From positions 1 to 18,459 of the forward strand of contig JAWLBR010000063.1 in NCBI GenBank assembly GCA_041687495.1: a DNA stretch of 18,459 bases. Direction: 5' to 3'. The notes beneath the pieces were generated by a model. The model made no database searches. It had not been told where the DNA came from and saw nothing but the letters and a program-made list of their open reading frames with translations. The position numbers and the translations under genes were made by a program. Shown here in pieces: positions 1-7,611 of this stretch (position 1 is the stretch's first letter; the number at the start of each line of letters is the position of its first letter). The stretch is from JAWLBR01 sp041687495. GTDB lineage: Bacteria > Bacillota > Limnochordia > DTU087 > JAAYGB01.

Positions 1-162
1 CCCCGGGGCGATACGCAGATAAAGGTAAACGACCGCCTAATCGTCATTTGCAAGACGGACGAAGTGGCCGCGATAAAGAATCTATTCTACTCCGAAGAAA
101 GGAAACTCGGCCGTGGACTCTGGCATCGTCTTAAAGGTATTAGGTCTATTGCTAATAATTGA
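1..162 (+). CDS. trkA: TrkA C-terminal fragment (potassium uptake regulator), partial
   Basis: This reading frame is open from the window edge to a TGA at 160-162. It encodes the last 53 residues of a protein whose 5' part lies outside the window. The stretch GDTQIKVNDRLIVICKTD followed by a short helix fits the end of an RCK_C (TrkA_C) domain. In that domain a Gly-Asp-x-x-(I/L) turn precedes a Asp-x-(L/I)-hydrophobic strand. TrkA is the cytoplasmic, nucleotide-binding peripheral subunit that gates the TrkH/KtrB membrane channel. The neighbour confirms the call: trkH starts inside this gene and overlaps it by 50 bases in another frame, the arrangement of a translationally coupled trkA-trkH operon. 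A 20-residue basic tail follows the RCK_C fold, and this is the part that overlaps trkH. Only the C-terminus is visible, so the domain count and nucleotide preference cannot be judged. Confidence 0.85.
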   Translation, partial: PRGDTQIKVNDRLIVICKTDEVAAIKNLFYSEERKLGRGLWHRLKGIRSIANN

Positions 163-1552
163 AGCTATTGCGATGGTTCCGGCCATCGGGGTCTCGATGT
201 ACTACGGGGAAGGTGACCTATCCGCCTTCCTCATTTCCACTGTGCTTACCGCCTTGTTTGGAGTGGTGTCCTATGCGCTGACTCCCAAGCGAGGATTCGT
301 CAGGTATCGAGAAGGCTTTATGATCGTAGGGTTGGGATGGATTTTGGTTTCGCTTTTCGGTACCTTGCCTTTTGTTTTCTACGGAACTTTTGACTCGTTC
401 ATTGATGCGTTTTTCGAGGTCGTATCTGGGTTTACAACAACGGGAGCTACGGTCTTAGCAGACATCGAGAGCCAACCCCATGGGATCTTGTTCTGGCGTT
501 CCCTGACACATTGGTTAGGGGGAATGGGTATTTTGGTTCTGACCTTGGCCATTCTCCCGGCAATGGGCATGGGATCATTCCAGATCTTTAAGTCAGAGAG
601 CACCGGGCCTATGCCGGGAAAGCTTGTGTCTAAGGTTGGGAAGACGGCCCGGATCTTGTACATCATTTACTTTGTCTTCTCACTGCTTGAGATTGTGGCC
701 CTGAAATTAGCAGGAATGTCCTTGTTTGACTCCTTTACCCATACTTTCGCCACAATGGGGACGGGAGGCTTTTCCACCAAGAACGCCAGCGTGGGAGCCT
801 TCTCTAATCCGTCAGCGGACTGGATCATTACTGGGTTTATGCTTCTAGCTAGTGTCAACTTCGCTCTTTACTACGAGATGATTGTAGGCGATATTAGGGC
901 GCTTTTTCGAGACGGAGAGGCCAAGCTGTTTCTGACCATCACTTTGCTCTCTGTGGGCTTGATTGCATTGGATGTCGGAGGCCTATATGATTCCATGGCA
1001 GAAACGCTGCGGTATGCCTTCTTTCAAGTGGCATCGATCATTTCTACAACCGGATTTGCCACCTATGACTATGAACAGTGGCCAGAGTTAAGTAAAGCGA
1101 TTTTGTATCTGCTCATGTTCATTGGTGGGTGCGCGGGCTCAACCGGAGGCGGCATCAAGAACATTCGGTTGCTTATAGTGCTGAAGTACATAAGGAGAAC
1201 ACTATATCGGCTCATCCATCCGCAAGCAGTGATTCCGGTTCGGATTGGGGGCAGACCAATCGCAGAAGAGACGATCCACAATGTGGTCGGCTTCATCCTG
1301 GTGTACGCACTGATTTTTGTTGCCTTTTCCCTGATTCTGCTGACTCAAGGTATGGATCTGGTCAGCAGTACATCGGCCGTGGTGGCTGCTTTGAGTAACA
1401 TCGGGCCTGGTTTCGGTCTGGTCGGTCCGGCTACCACCTATGCTGGGTTGACGGATCTGACCAAGGGTCTCCTCTCCATCGCCATGATTCTGGGCAGACT
1501 TGAGATCTACACAATCTTAGTGATGTTGGTTCCGGCTTTTTGGAAACAGTAG
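113..1552 (+). CDS. trkH: TrkH/KtrB-type potassium uptake channel subunit
   Basis: This integral membrane protein of 479 residues is the ion-conducting subunit of a Trk/Ktr potassium transporter. The four pseudo-repeated pore loops are visible: TTTGAT at residues 108-113, MGTGGFST at 215-222, STTGFAT at 311-317 and SNIGPGFG at 428-435. Each supplies the selectivity-filter glycine. The intramembrane-loop motif GGCAGSTGGGIKN (338-350) and the terminal GRLEIY are also typical of the family. Hydrophobic helices alternate through the whole length, and the size is normal. The chosen start is GTG at 113, with a GAAAGGA-like ribosome site about ten bases upstream. It lies inside trkA, so translation is probably coupled. 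A 10-bp hairpin at 1597-1620 closes the operon. The alternative name KtrB cannot be excluded; the partner has an RCK domain either way. Confidence 0.95.
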   Translation: MDSGIVLKVLGLLLIIEAIAMVPAIGVSMYYGEGDLSAFLISTVLTALFGVVSYALTPKRGFVRYREGFMIVGLGWILVSLFGTLPFVFYGTFDSFIDAFFEVVSGFTTTGATVLADIESQPHGILFWRSLTHWLGGMGILVLTLAILPAMGMGSFQIFKSESTGPMPGKLVSKVGKTARILYIIYFVFSLLEIVALKLAGMSLFDSFTHTFATMGTGGFSTKNASVGAFSNPSADWIITGFMLLASVNFALYYEMIVGDIRALFRDGEAKLFLTITLLSVGLIALDVGGLYDSMAETLRYAFFQVASIISTTGFATYDYEQWPELSKAILYLLMFIGGCAGSTGGGIKNIRLLIVLKYIRRTLYRLIHPQAVIPVRIGGRPIAEETIHNVVGFILVYALIFVAFSLILLTQGMDLVSSTSAVVAALSNIGPGFGLVGPATTYAGLTDLTKGLLSIAMILGRLEIYTILVMLVPAFWKQ

Positions 1553-1596
1553 GCCGACGCACTTGAAGTGGGCTGAAAATGTATGTGCTTAGGGAA

Positions 1597-1625
1597 ACCC
1601 CGTCACACCAGTGACGGGGTCTTTG
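1597..1625 (+). terminator. Terminator of the trkA-trkH operon
   Basis: A perfect 10-bp stem (ACCCCGTCAC / GTGACGGGGT, 1597-1606 with 1611-1620) encloses a 4-base loop and is followed by CTTTG. The T-tract is short, but the stem is GC-rich and lies 44 bases past the trkH stop. Confidence 0.75.
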
Positions 1626-1739
1626 TCGCATTGGGCTTCACTTTGGCTAATGGCAAGTCTGAGCCTCCTATCGCATATAGATTGTCGTAGAGAGCAGACG
1701 CAGTGAGTGGCAAAAGGGTCAAGAGTGGAGGGGATCCCG

Positions 1740-3047
1740 ATGCGAAAGAGCAAGGAATTGGTGGGACTACCCGTGATGGATGTATCGATGGGAAACGTCG
1801 TGGGCCGAGTTCGCCAGATTATCTTGTCCCCATCGGACAGGCGAATTGCAGGGTTTGTCGTTGGGGGCCGATTTGGGCGAGACAAAGTCGTAGTCCGCTT
1901 TGGTGATATACTCAGCTTAGGCGATGATGCCGTCACCATTGAGGGTACCAACTGTATCCGCAAGCTGCGGCAGTCACCGGAATTGCAGAAGCTGACTACA
2001 GCCAAGGGTCAACTGTATAATGCCAGCATTATGACGACTACGGGGCGGCACCTGGGTATGGTGGATGAGATCCTGGTGTCTGATGCCGGCGATATCACCC
2101 ACTTGGTAGTGTCCGAGGGAGTACTCCGAGACTTAGTTCGAGGGATGAAGACCATTGCCGCGGGCTATATCAAGGCGGTGGGCGAGGACGCTGTGATCGT
2201 TGCCGCCGAGACAAAAATCATCACGAAGAGTCAGCCGGGGGAACATGAGTCTCGTAAACGGAAGGGTATTAGAGCCCAACAGACGAAGGACAAGAAGACA
2301 CGTTGGAATGGATTGTCCTTGATTCGCCGGCAACCATCTGCTTCGGAGGTAGAAAAAGGGGAGCCAAGTGTCGGTGAGGTCGAGGGACAATCTGCCACAC
2401 CGAAAGCACCGGAGGCTAATGCGGCTGCAACTGATGCGGGCGTGGATGCGGTGGAGTCAAGCATCCCGGAGCAGAAGTTTGCAGGCGAAGCAGAGACTAA
2501 GTTGAAGGACCCGGTTGTGGCTGGGCCTGGTTCTAAAGACGCGGCCAACGCTTCTGTGACCATCGCTCAAGAAGACAATGACTCGGTCGATGACCAGGCC
2601 CAGGAGGATGATACGCGGCAGCTTGAGTCATTGTGGAACGGCACTTTGGATCGGGCCAAAGATGTCACAGATCGAGTCAGTCGCAAGGTCGTATACTTGC
2701 GGGTAGAAAGGCAGGATACGCCGGAAGCTGGTACAGTATCTGACCAGGCCACTAAGACACAGTTTTCCTATATCTGGGAACATTGGCAGCGTAAGTTGGA
2801 GAACCTAAGAGCAGGAGTGGACGCTAGGGGAGCAGAGTATTTGGTGGGAAAGCAGGCTGCCACTACTGTGGTTGACCGAGAAGGTCGGCTGATCGTCAAT
2901 GCCGGCGAGACGATCACTGAAGAGATCATCGAGCAGGGGCGGGAGGCAAACCGCTTATATCACTTGGCCCTTGCTGCCGCAGTGAAGGATGTTGATGATC
3001 GTATTCAGTCACTAAAAGAACGTTTCTTGCCCAAGTCAACGGAATGA
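1740..3047 (+). CDS. Two-PRC-barrel protein with long disordered linker
   Basis: The protein has 435 residues from the ATG at 1740. That start is chosen because GGAGG at 1727-1731 lies eight bases upstream; an in-frame GTG at 1707 has no comparable site. Residues 1 to about 70 and about 80 to 155 each look like a PRC-barrel. Both begin with a (K/G)-x-L-hydrophobic segment and carry a GxxxG(x)V turn, an ID-like strand and a final value-rich strand. The first holds LVGLPVMDVSMGNVVGRV, and the second holds the GRHLGMVDEILV turn. A roughly 170-residue linker rich in Lys, Glu, Ala and Ser follows and is probably disordered. A conserved-looking C-terminal part (about 370-435) then reads VVDREGRLIVNAGETITEE and ends in an amphipathic helix. 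PRC-barrels occur in RimM, photosynthetic reaction centres and sporulation proteins such as YlmC/YmxH; the actual role here is unknown. It stands alone between two hairpins. Confidence 0.85.
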   Translation: MRKSKELVGLPVMDVSMGNVVGRVRQIILSPSDRRIAGFVVGGRFGRDKVVVRFGDILSLGDDAVTIEGTNCIRKLRQSPELQKLTTAKGQLYNASIMTTTGRHLGMVDEILVSDAGDITHLVVSEGVLRDLVRGMKTIAAGYIKAVGEDAVIVAAETKIITKSQPGEHESRKRKGIRAQQTKDKKTRWNGLSLIRRQPSASEVEKGEPSVGEVEGQSATPKAPEANAAATDAGVDAVESSIPEQKFAGEAETKLKDPVVAGPGSKDAANASVTIAQEDNDSVDDQAQEDDTRQLESLWNGTLDRAKDVTDRVSRKVVYLRVERQDTPEAGTVSDQATKTQFSYIWEHWQRKLENLRAGVDARGAEYLVGKQAATTVVDREGRLIVNAGETITEEIIEQGREANRLYHLALAAAVKDVDDRIQSLKERFLPKSTE

Positions 3048-3056
3048 GTCAGTGCG

Positions 3057-3073
3057 GGGGCCTTCATGGCCCC
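3057..3073 (+). terminator. Possible weak terminator after the PRC-barrel gene
   Basis: A 6-bp GC-only stem (GGGGCC / GGCCCC) with a 5-base loop begins ten bases after the PRC-barrel stop and is followed by TTATCTGTTT. The stem is short and the T-tract interrupted, so read-through into the next gene is likely. Confidence 0.45.
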
Positions 3074-3184
3074 TTATCTGTTTGAAGCAGATGGCGATTG
3101 GGCAAAGGTATACACGAGGACAAGCATTACAGTGCACAAACTCTTACATGGGTTAGTTGAGATAGCTATGTCAGGAGGTACGAT

Positions 3185-4021
3185 ATGCCGAACCTGGTTT
3201 TTGGAACAGCCGGAATCCCTCTGTCCACTAAGAAGCGCAACAGCATTGAAGGCATTAAGCGCCTAGTGGAGCTTGGTCTTGGTGCGATGGAGGTTGAATT
3301 TGTTCGTCGAGTCACCATGCAGGAGAAGACAGCCCGAGAAGTGGGTAAGTTCGCTGAAGATAGCGGAATCATCCTTACGGTGCACGCACCGTATTACATA
3401 AACTTGAATTCGAAGGAGCCAGAGAAGGTAGTAGCCAGCCGCCAGCGGTTGGTGCTGGCAGGAACCCGAGGTTACCACTTGGGAGCTAGGAGCGTGGTGT
3501 TTCATCCCGCCTTTCGCCACGATGACCCGGATGAGTTCGTATTCAATAACGTGAGGGACAACTTACTGCAGGTACGGGAGGAACTGGAACAGGCTGGTGT
3601 GGACATTATTCTGAGAATGGAGACCACAGGCAGTCAGTCCCAGTTTGGGACCCTTGAGGAGACACTGAAAGTGTGCGCCGAAATCCCGGGCGTAGAACCG
3701 TGTATAGACTTCTCCCACCTGCATGCCAGAACTGGCCAGCTTAATTCGTATCGGGAGTTTGTGCAGATGCTGGAGTTAGTAGGGGAGATTAGCGGGCCAG
3801 AGAGTCTACAGAACATGCACATCCACTTGTCTGGCATTGACTATGGCGATAAGGGAGAGAAAAAGCATCTGATTCTCGAGGAGTCTGATATGCAGTATGC
3901 AGATCTGCTGCGGGCCCTATGGGAGTTCGATGCCGGCGGTGTGGTGATCTGTGAAAGTCCAAACATTGAGGATGACGCGCTTTTGTTAGCGAATACCTAT
4001 AGCGAGATTGCCCAGGGATAG
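3185..4021 (+). CDS. nfo: Endonuclease IV-family TIM-barrel (AP endonuclease-like)
   Basis: The protein has 278 residues and resembles endonuclease IV, which cuts DNA 5' of abasic sites during base excision repair and binds a trinuclear zinc centre. Expected ligands can be seen: His67 in VHAPYY, His107 in FHPAF, Glu146 in METTG, Asp175 and His178 in CIDFSH, His212 in HIHLSG, His228 and Glu257 in CESP. The one difference from E. coli Nfo is at the Asp-x-His pair (D229/H231 there). The local sequence here is GEKKH, so the Asp is a Lys. The GDKGEKKHL version resembles the archaeal and clostridial branch of the family, as I remember it, so reduced zinc occupancy is possible but not shown. The start ATG has AGGAGG at 3174-3179 six bases upstream. 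There is no obvious operon partner; the next gene lies 211 bases on. Confidence 0.85.
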   Translation: MPNLVFGTAGIPLSTKKRNSIEGIKRLVELGLGAMEVEFVRRVTMQEKTAREVGKFAEDSGIILTVHAPYYINLNSKEPEKVVASRQRLVLAGTRGYHLGARSVVFHPAFRHDDPDEFVFNNVRDNLLQVREELEQAGVDIILRMETTGSQSQFGTLEETLKVCAEIPGVEPCIDFSHLHARTGQLNSYREFVQMLELVGEISGPESLQNMHIHLSGIDYGDKGEKKHLILEESDMQYADLLRALWEFDAGGVVICESPNIEDDALLLANTYSEIAQG

Positions 4022-4232
4022 ACGTCCGGTGGTCGTTGCTCGACTAGCGGATGGTGCGCTCAGCCTCTTCTAGAGGAACCCAGCTGTGTGGTTTCCCATC
4101 ACAGGCGGAAAATAGGAAAAGCGTTAGTGCTCCAGGTGACTTCCCAACGCGTATATTGAACCAGGTTAGCGATCAAGTGAATTTCTGCTTGGCGCAGCTG
4201 ATAAGCGCGATCATAAGGAGGGAAGTGCCAGA

Positions 4233-4697
4233 ATGGATGCACAAAGACTCAGGGAAATCTTGGGGATGCTGACAGAAGCGTATGACTTGCTGGAAGACAC
4301 ATTGGAGGATGTAATCGAAGATCTGGAAGAAGCAGAGTTGGAAGCCGAGGAAGAAAATGAGGTAGAAGAAGCCGAAGTCGACGCGGTTGCCGTAGAGGCG
4401 GTAGAGGAAGACGATCCCGATGAAGAAGATGAAGAAGTAGAAGAAGCAGACGACGAAGAAGCTGATGTGGAAGACGACGAAGAAGAGGCAGACGAAGAAG
4501 AGGCGGATGTAGATGGGGATGAAGACGAAGGCGTAGAGGAAGTAGATGACCAAGTAGAGGCCGTAGTTGCCGAAGATGTAGATGTAGAAGAAGACGACGA
4601 AGAAGAGGAAGATGAGGATCCCCGCGAGGTATTGGTTCATTGCTTGACGGAGATGAACAATCTGCTTCGGACGTTGGTAGAAGAGTTGAACGGATAA
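4233..4697 (+). CDS. Highly acidic low-complexity protein, unknown function
   Basis: The protein has 154 residues and I recognise no family. The start ATG is well supported by AAGGAGGG at 4215-4222, ten bases upstream. Residues 1-30 form an amphipathic helix (REILGMLTEAYDLLEDTLED). About 100 residues follow that are almost only Glu, Asp, Val and Ala in runs such as EEADEEEADVDGDEDEG. The last 25 residues form a second amphipathic helix (REVLVHCLTEMNNLLRTLVE). The two end helices look alike: both read R-E-(I/V)-L, then LTE, then LL and a final acidic turn. The central block carries a very large negative charge and no aromatic residues, which suggests an extended polyanion between two helical adhesion or dimerisation caps. 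A single Cys lies in the C-terminal helix. The gene sits upstream of the spore-coat polysaccharide locus and is closed by its own terminator. Coat localisation, calcium binding or chaperoning of basic proteins are guesses. The opposite-strand frame here is an artefact of GAA/GAC codons. Confidence 0.8.
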   Translation: MDAQRLREILGMLTEAYDLLEDTLEDVIEDLEEAELEAEEENEVEEAEVDAVAVEAVEEDDPDEEDEEVEEADDEEADVEDDEEEADEEEADVDGDEDEGVEEVDDQVEAVVAEDVDVEEDDEEEEDEDPREVLVHCLTEMNNLLRTLVEELNG

Positions 4698-4706
4698 GGA
4701 GGCATT

Positions 4707-4740
4707 GACTACGCTTCAGTGAGAAGCGTAGTCGCCCTTT
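4707..4740 (+). terminator. Terminator of the acidic-protein gene
   Basis: A perfect 11-bp stem (GACTACGCTTC / GAAGCGTAGTC, 4707-4717 with 4723-4733) with a 5-base loop lies nine bases past the stop and is followed by GCCCTTT. Confidence 0.75.
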
Positions 4741-4783
4741 CTAGCATTACCATAGTTTCTAGATTGCACAGATAGAAGTGTCG

Positions 4784-4814
4784 GCCGGGATGGAGTATGC
4801 ATTCCGGCTTTTTT
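4784..4814 (+). terminator. Second rho-independent hairpin with T-tract
   Basis: A 9-bp stem (GCCGGGATG / CATTCCGGC, one G-T pair, 4784-4792 with 4800-4808) with a 7-base loop is followed at once by six T residues. It is the better terminator of the tandem pair and faces the minus-strand glycosyltransferase. It probably protects that gene from read-through. Confidence 0.8.
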
Positions 4815-4828
4815 CTGTACGCGGGTGT

Positions 4829-4864
4829 GGCCCCATGCCGCCTTGAGTTGGCGACATTGGGGCC
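4829..4864 (-). terminator. Hairpin downstream of the minus-strand glycosyltransferase
   Basis: GGCCCCA (4829-4835) can pair with TGGGGCC (4858-4864), with a smaller CGCC/GGCG stem nested inside. It lies about 30 bases past the minus-strand stop. On the minus strand no T-run follows, so its role as a terminator is tentative. Confidence 0.4.
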
Positions 4865-4894
4865 ATCGTAATCAATAGCACTTAACTAGTTCGA

Positions 4895-6241
4895 CTAATC
4901 TGTATCCTCATCCTTTTGTTTCCACTTATCGGCGAGGCTTGGAATAGCCAAAAGCATGCTGTGCAGCGTGCGTAGCCGCATCTTTTCAGTGGTATCGGCT
5001 AGAGCACTATTCTTGAGGAGATGCAAGGGGGAGTCTCCCTGTTTCATCAAGTGCATCGGAACCTCGAATTTTGGCTGCGGTTTCGGGGTCTGACCTGCCG
5101 CACGGGTTAGCAGCCGATCCAGCTTAGCTGCAATGTGATTCCAAGTATACTGGTTCTTGACGATACTCCGTCCTTTGTCTCCCATGGACCTGGCCAGATT
5201 GGGGTCTGCTAAGACTTGGGAAATGGCTTCAGCGAATGCCGCCGATTCACTCCAGTCGCGAATGATAATGCCATTTTCCCCCTCTTGAATTACCTCCGGG
5301 TTTCCTCCTCTATTGGTCGTAATGATGGGAAGTCCGCTGGCCATAGCTTCATAGTGGACGCGAGCCAATGGCTCCTCCCACTGTGAGGAGCAGACAAAGA
5401 CGTCGCCCAATGCGAAGTACTGGTACACATTCTTGTAAGGGACGTAGCCGGTGAATACCACGTGATCTCCCAGTCGCTCCGCCTTCTCCCAGACGTGGCG
5501 GACATACGGATTGGTCTCATTGCTGCCGAATTTCTGACTGCCCACCAGTACCAGAACGGCATCGGGATACTGGTTAAGAATTTGGGGCATTGCGTCGATG
5601 AGAACATCCGGGCCCTTCTTCTCAGACAGTCTCCCAACATAGAGGATTACGGGACCAGAGCCAATCCCCAGATCGCTTCTGAGTTTGTCGGCGGCGGCCT
5701 TCCCGGTACTGCTCAAACGGTGGGGAAATAGCTCAATATCCACCCCTGCATACAGGGCGTTGAGCTTAGCTGCAGATTCGGGGTAACGAATCTTGACTGT
5801 ATCGCAGATATACTGACTGACAGCGGTTACGACATCAACTGCCTCTAGGGTCTGCTTTGCCCAGTTGGGTGGGATTTTGGTTTCCCGAAACATCTCGTTG
5901 TGCAGGCTCAGAGCTATTCGACTCTCGGGTACGGCCCGGTGGATAGGCAGAACAAACAAAGGGCGGTTGTAGACCTGAACTACGTCAAAAGACTGGCCAG
6001 ATAGTTTTTCCACCACACCTTCGAGGAAACTAAACTGGTCGTTAATTTCAGAGTTAATCCTCACGTGGCGTACTCCGCTCTTGACTTCCTCTTCGGGAAG
6101 GCTAGGGTCCGCTACTCCATAGACAGTGACCTCGTGTTCCTTGGCCAGACGGGTGGCTACTGCGTCAATGTAGGTTTGGACAGCTCCTCCTTTCACTGGT
6201 GGAACCGGTAAGCGCTCCGAAGAAATCATGGCTAGTTTCAT
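4895..6241 (-). CDS. cotSA: CotSA-type spore coat glycosyltransferase (GT4)
   Basis: The protein has 448 residues and is a GT-B fold family 4 glycosyltransferase, which moves a sugar from an activated nucleotide to an acceptor while retaining the anomeric configuration. The N-terminal LPVPPVKGGAVQTY loop and the SLHNEMF segment fit the B. subtilis CotSA/YtcC group. The donor-binding half has YVGRLSEKKG and the E-x7-E motif in EEPLARVHYE (Glu290 and Glu298), followed by SGLPIITTNRGGNPEV. A tail of about 70 residues extends past the usual end and holds a Pro/Lys/Gln-rich stretch. The start is the second ATG (6241-6239). It has AGAGGAAGG seven bases upstream, whereas the first ATG at 6247 would have only one base of spacing. 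The gene diverges from a cotS-family gene, which supports a spore-surface role. Polysaccharide substrate and spore localisation are inferred from the family. Confidence 0.85.
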   Translation of the reverse strand: MKLAMISSERLPVPPVKGGAVQTYIDAVATRLAKEHEVTVYGVADPSLPEEEVKSGVRHVRINSEINDQFSFLEGVVEKLSGQSFDVVQVYNRPLFVLPIHRAVPESRIALSLHNEMFRETKIPPNWAKQTLEAVDVVTAVSQYICDTVKIRYPESAAKLNALYAGVDIELFPHRLSSTGKAAADKLRSDLGIGSGPVILYVGRLSEKKGPDVLIDAMPQILNQYPDAVLVLVGSQKFGSNETNPYVRHVWEKAERLGDHVVFTGYVPYKNVYQYFALGDVFVCSSQWEEPLARVHYEAMASGLPIITTNRGGNPEVIQEGENGIIIRDWSESAAFAEAISQVLADPNLARSMGDKGRSIVKNQYTWNHIAAKLDRLLTRAAGQTPKPQPKFEVPMHLMKQGDSPLHLLKNSALADTTEKMRLRTLHSMLLAIPSLADKWKQKDEDTD

Positions 6242-6484
6242 GCACATACCTTCCTCTCGTTATCTTCCAAGGTGCCTGAATATCTAGTTATCTCTGCCAA
6301 AGTCAATGTCCATTGAATTTAGGACTCAGGTGCTGTCCGTTAGCTGCGATCGTTTTCAGCCTATGCACCGGTCGTGAAGGGCGGAGTAGGGTTAGCGTCG
6401 CATTTTGACTCAGCCTTGGCACAGGCGATCCTTTCGCTAAGTAAATTGCATTACCGTAACTGGTCATAAGGAGGTTGGTCAACA

Positions 6485-7516
6485 ATGGAAGTTAAGGCGA
6501 TCGGGCAGGCGGCAGAGCTAGATCCCCAGCAAGTCCAGCAGGAGCTGGAGAAAGCTAACCAACTGCTATCCCATTATCCCGATGAGGTAGCAGATATTAC
6601 CCTAGTACAGGCTAATGATAAAGCGGTGGTGTGGAAGGTAGAGACCGCAGAAGGTCCCAAGGCACTAAAGTGGATGAAGGTTCGGGGCGGCAAAGCAGTC
6701 TACAGTATACTGTCTCATCACTACCTGGAACTGAAAGGGTTTCCCGTGCCTAAGATCTCCAAGACCAAGGAGGAAAACCTGTGTTTAGGCCAGGGGAATC
6801 GTCTGGGCTTTCTGGCGCAGTGGGTAGAAGGCCGACCTGTGGACCGCAACATCGATGAAGAATGGCGCCTATTTGTCCACACATTGGCCGATTTCCACCG
6901 TACTTCTGAGGGAATGGCGGCAATCAACAATGTAAGAACTAAGACTAAGCTTGGCGGTTGGCCGCTGGAGTACCGCAAGAAGATTGGACGGATGAAGCAG
7001 TGGCTCAAATCGGCCGACGGTCAATCCCACTCATTCTTCACAGCGTATAAAGAGCTGGCTCCCGAGGTGATCGCCCACGCCGAAAATTTGCTCGACCGGC
7101 TGGAACAGTCCGTGTATTGGGACTGGAGCGAGAAAGCTCAAACTCGACGGGGACTGTGTCACGGCGACTACGGCGAGAGCAACACGGTGCTCACCCCAGA
7201 AGGTCAACTGTACGTCATCGACATGGATACTATTACTCACGATCTTCCTGTTCGAGATTTGCGTAAGGTGTTTGAGTCCTATCTTGATCCGAATATTGAT
7301 CTAACACAGGCCTTGCACTGGGTATTGGACCCGTATGTGGAACGGAATCCATTGACTCCAGAGCAGATCGAAGTGTTTCGTATTGATGTGCAGTTTCCCC
7401 ACAAGACGTATCAGGTTGCCAAGGCGGCTGCATCCGGTTTGGAAATGGATGCAGCTGGCTTACGGGAGACGGCCCAGCTGGATCTTGCGAGAGCTGCCGC
7501 AGTGGCTCAATATTAG
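6485..7516 (+). CDS. cotS: CotS-family spore coat protein (kinase-like fold)
   Basis: The protein has 343 residues with an aminoglycoside-phosphotransferase/choline-kinase-like fold, as in B. subtilis CotS, CotI and YutH. An N-lobe with ALKWMK (candidate ATP lysine, Lys62) precedes a hinge of the type FLAQWVEGRPVDRN. The C-lobe carries LCHGDYGESN, the catalytic loop with His226, Asp228 and Asn233. It is followed by VIDMDT, where Asp246 and Asp248 occupy the metal-binding DFD position. All catalytic residues are present, so an active small-molecule or sugar kinase is possible. For B. subtilis CotI, kinase activity has been reported as needed for coat assembly. The start ATG is firm, with AAGGAGGT at 6467-6474. 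The gene diverges from cotSA across 243 bases and precedes UDP-sugar genes, the same partners seen in B. subtilis. The substrate is not evident. Confidence 0.85.
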   Translation: MEVKAIGQAAELDPQQVQQELEKANQLLSHYPDEVADITLVQANDKAVVWKVETAEGPKALKWMKVRGGKAVYSILSHHYLELKGFPVPKISKTKEENLCLGQGNRLGFLAQWVEGRPVDRNIDEEWRLFVHTLADFHRTSEGMAAINNVRTKTKLGGWPLEYRKKIGRMKQWLKSADGQSHSFFTAYKELAPEVIAHAENLLDRLEQSVYWDWSEKAQTRRGLCHGDYGESNTVLTPEGQLYVIDMDTITHDLPVRDLRKVFESYLDPNIDLTQALHWVLDPYVERNPLTPEQIEVFRIDVQFPHKTYQVAKAAASGLEMDAAGLRETAQLDLARAAAVAQY

Positions 7517-7561
7517 GAGCGGTCCGCCATGCCAGCAGTTCTTGGAATTTCATAGTGTATC

Positions 7562-7599
7562 TTTGAGGGCCGCCTTCCGCTAAACTGGCGGCTCTCAAA
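7562..7599 (+). promoter_or_regulatory. Intercistronic hairpin touching the dehydrogenase ribosome site
   Basis: A 13-bp stem (TTTGAGGGCCGCC / GGCGGCTCTCAAA, one G-T pair) has a 12-base loop. It ends at 7599, so its last three bases are the first A's of the AAAGGAGA ribosome site. No T-tract follows. It could be an inefficient terminator, a processing site setting different expression of cotS and the sugar genes, or a translational switch. Confidence 0.55.
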
Positions 7600-7611
7600 G
7601 GAGAATCTTTA

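Noticed and set aside
3066..3266. Frame starting in the hairpin after the PRC gene
   Set aside because: Overlaps the nuclease gene in another frame and has no ribosome site.
4051..4272. 73-residue plus-strand frame before the acidic gene
   Set aside because: No ribosome site, odd composition and overlap with the well-supported start at 4233.
4433..4620. Repeated GAAGAAGA-like DNA, looked at as a satellite or CRISPR
   Set aside because: Irregular codon-level Glu/Asp repeats, without spacers or constant unit length.
4173..4640. 155-residue minus-strand frame, Phe/Val/Tyr-rich, like a membrane protein
   Set aside because: It is the complement of GAA/GAC/GAT codons in the acidic gene; the plus strand has AAGGAGGG, a sensible start and terminators.
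6242..6484. Search for sigma-K or sigma-E promoters between the divergent cotSA and cotS genes
   Set aside because: Only partial matches to CATA-type -10 boxes were seen, with no properly spaced -35; not listed.
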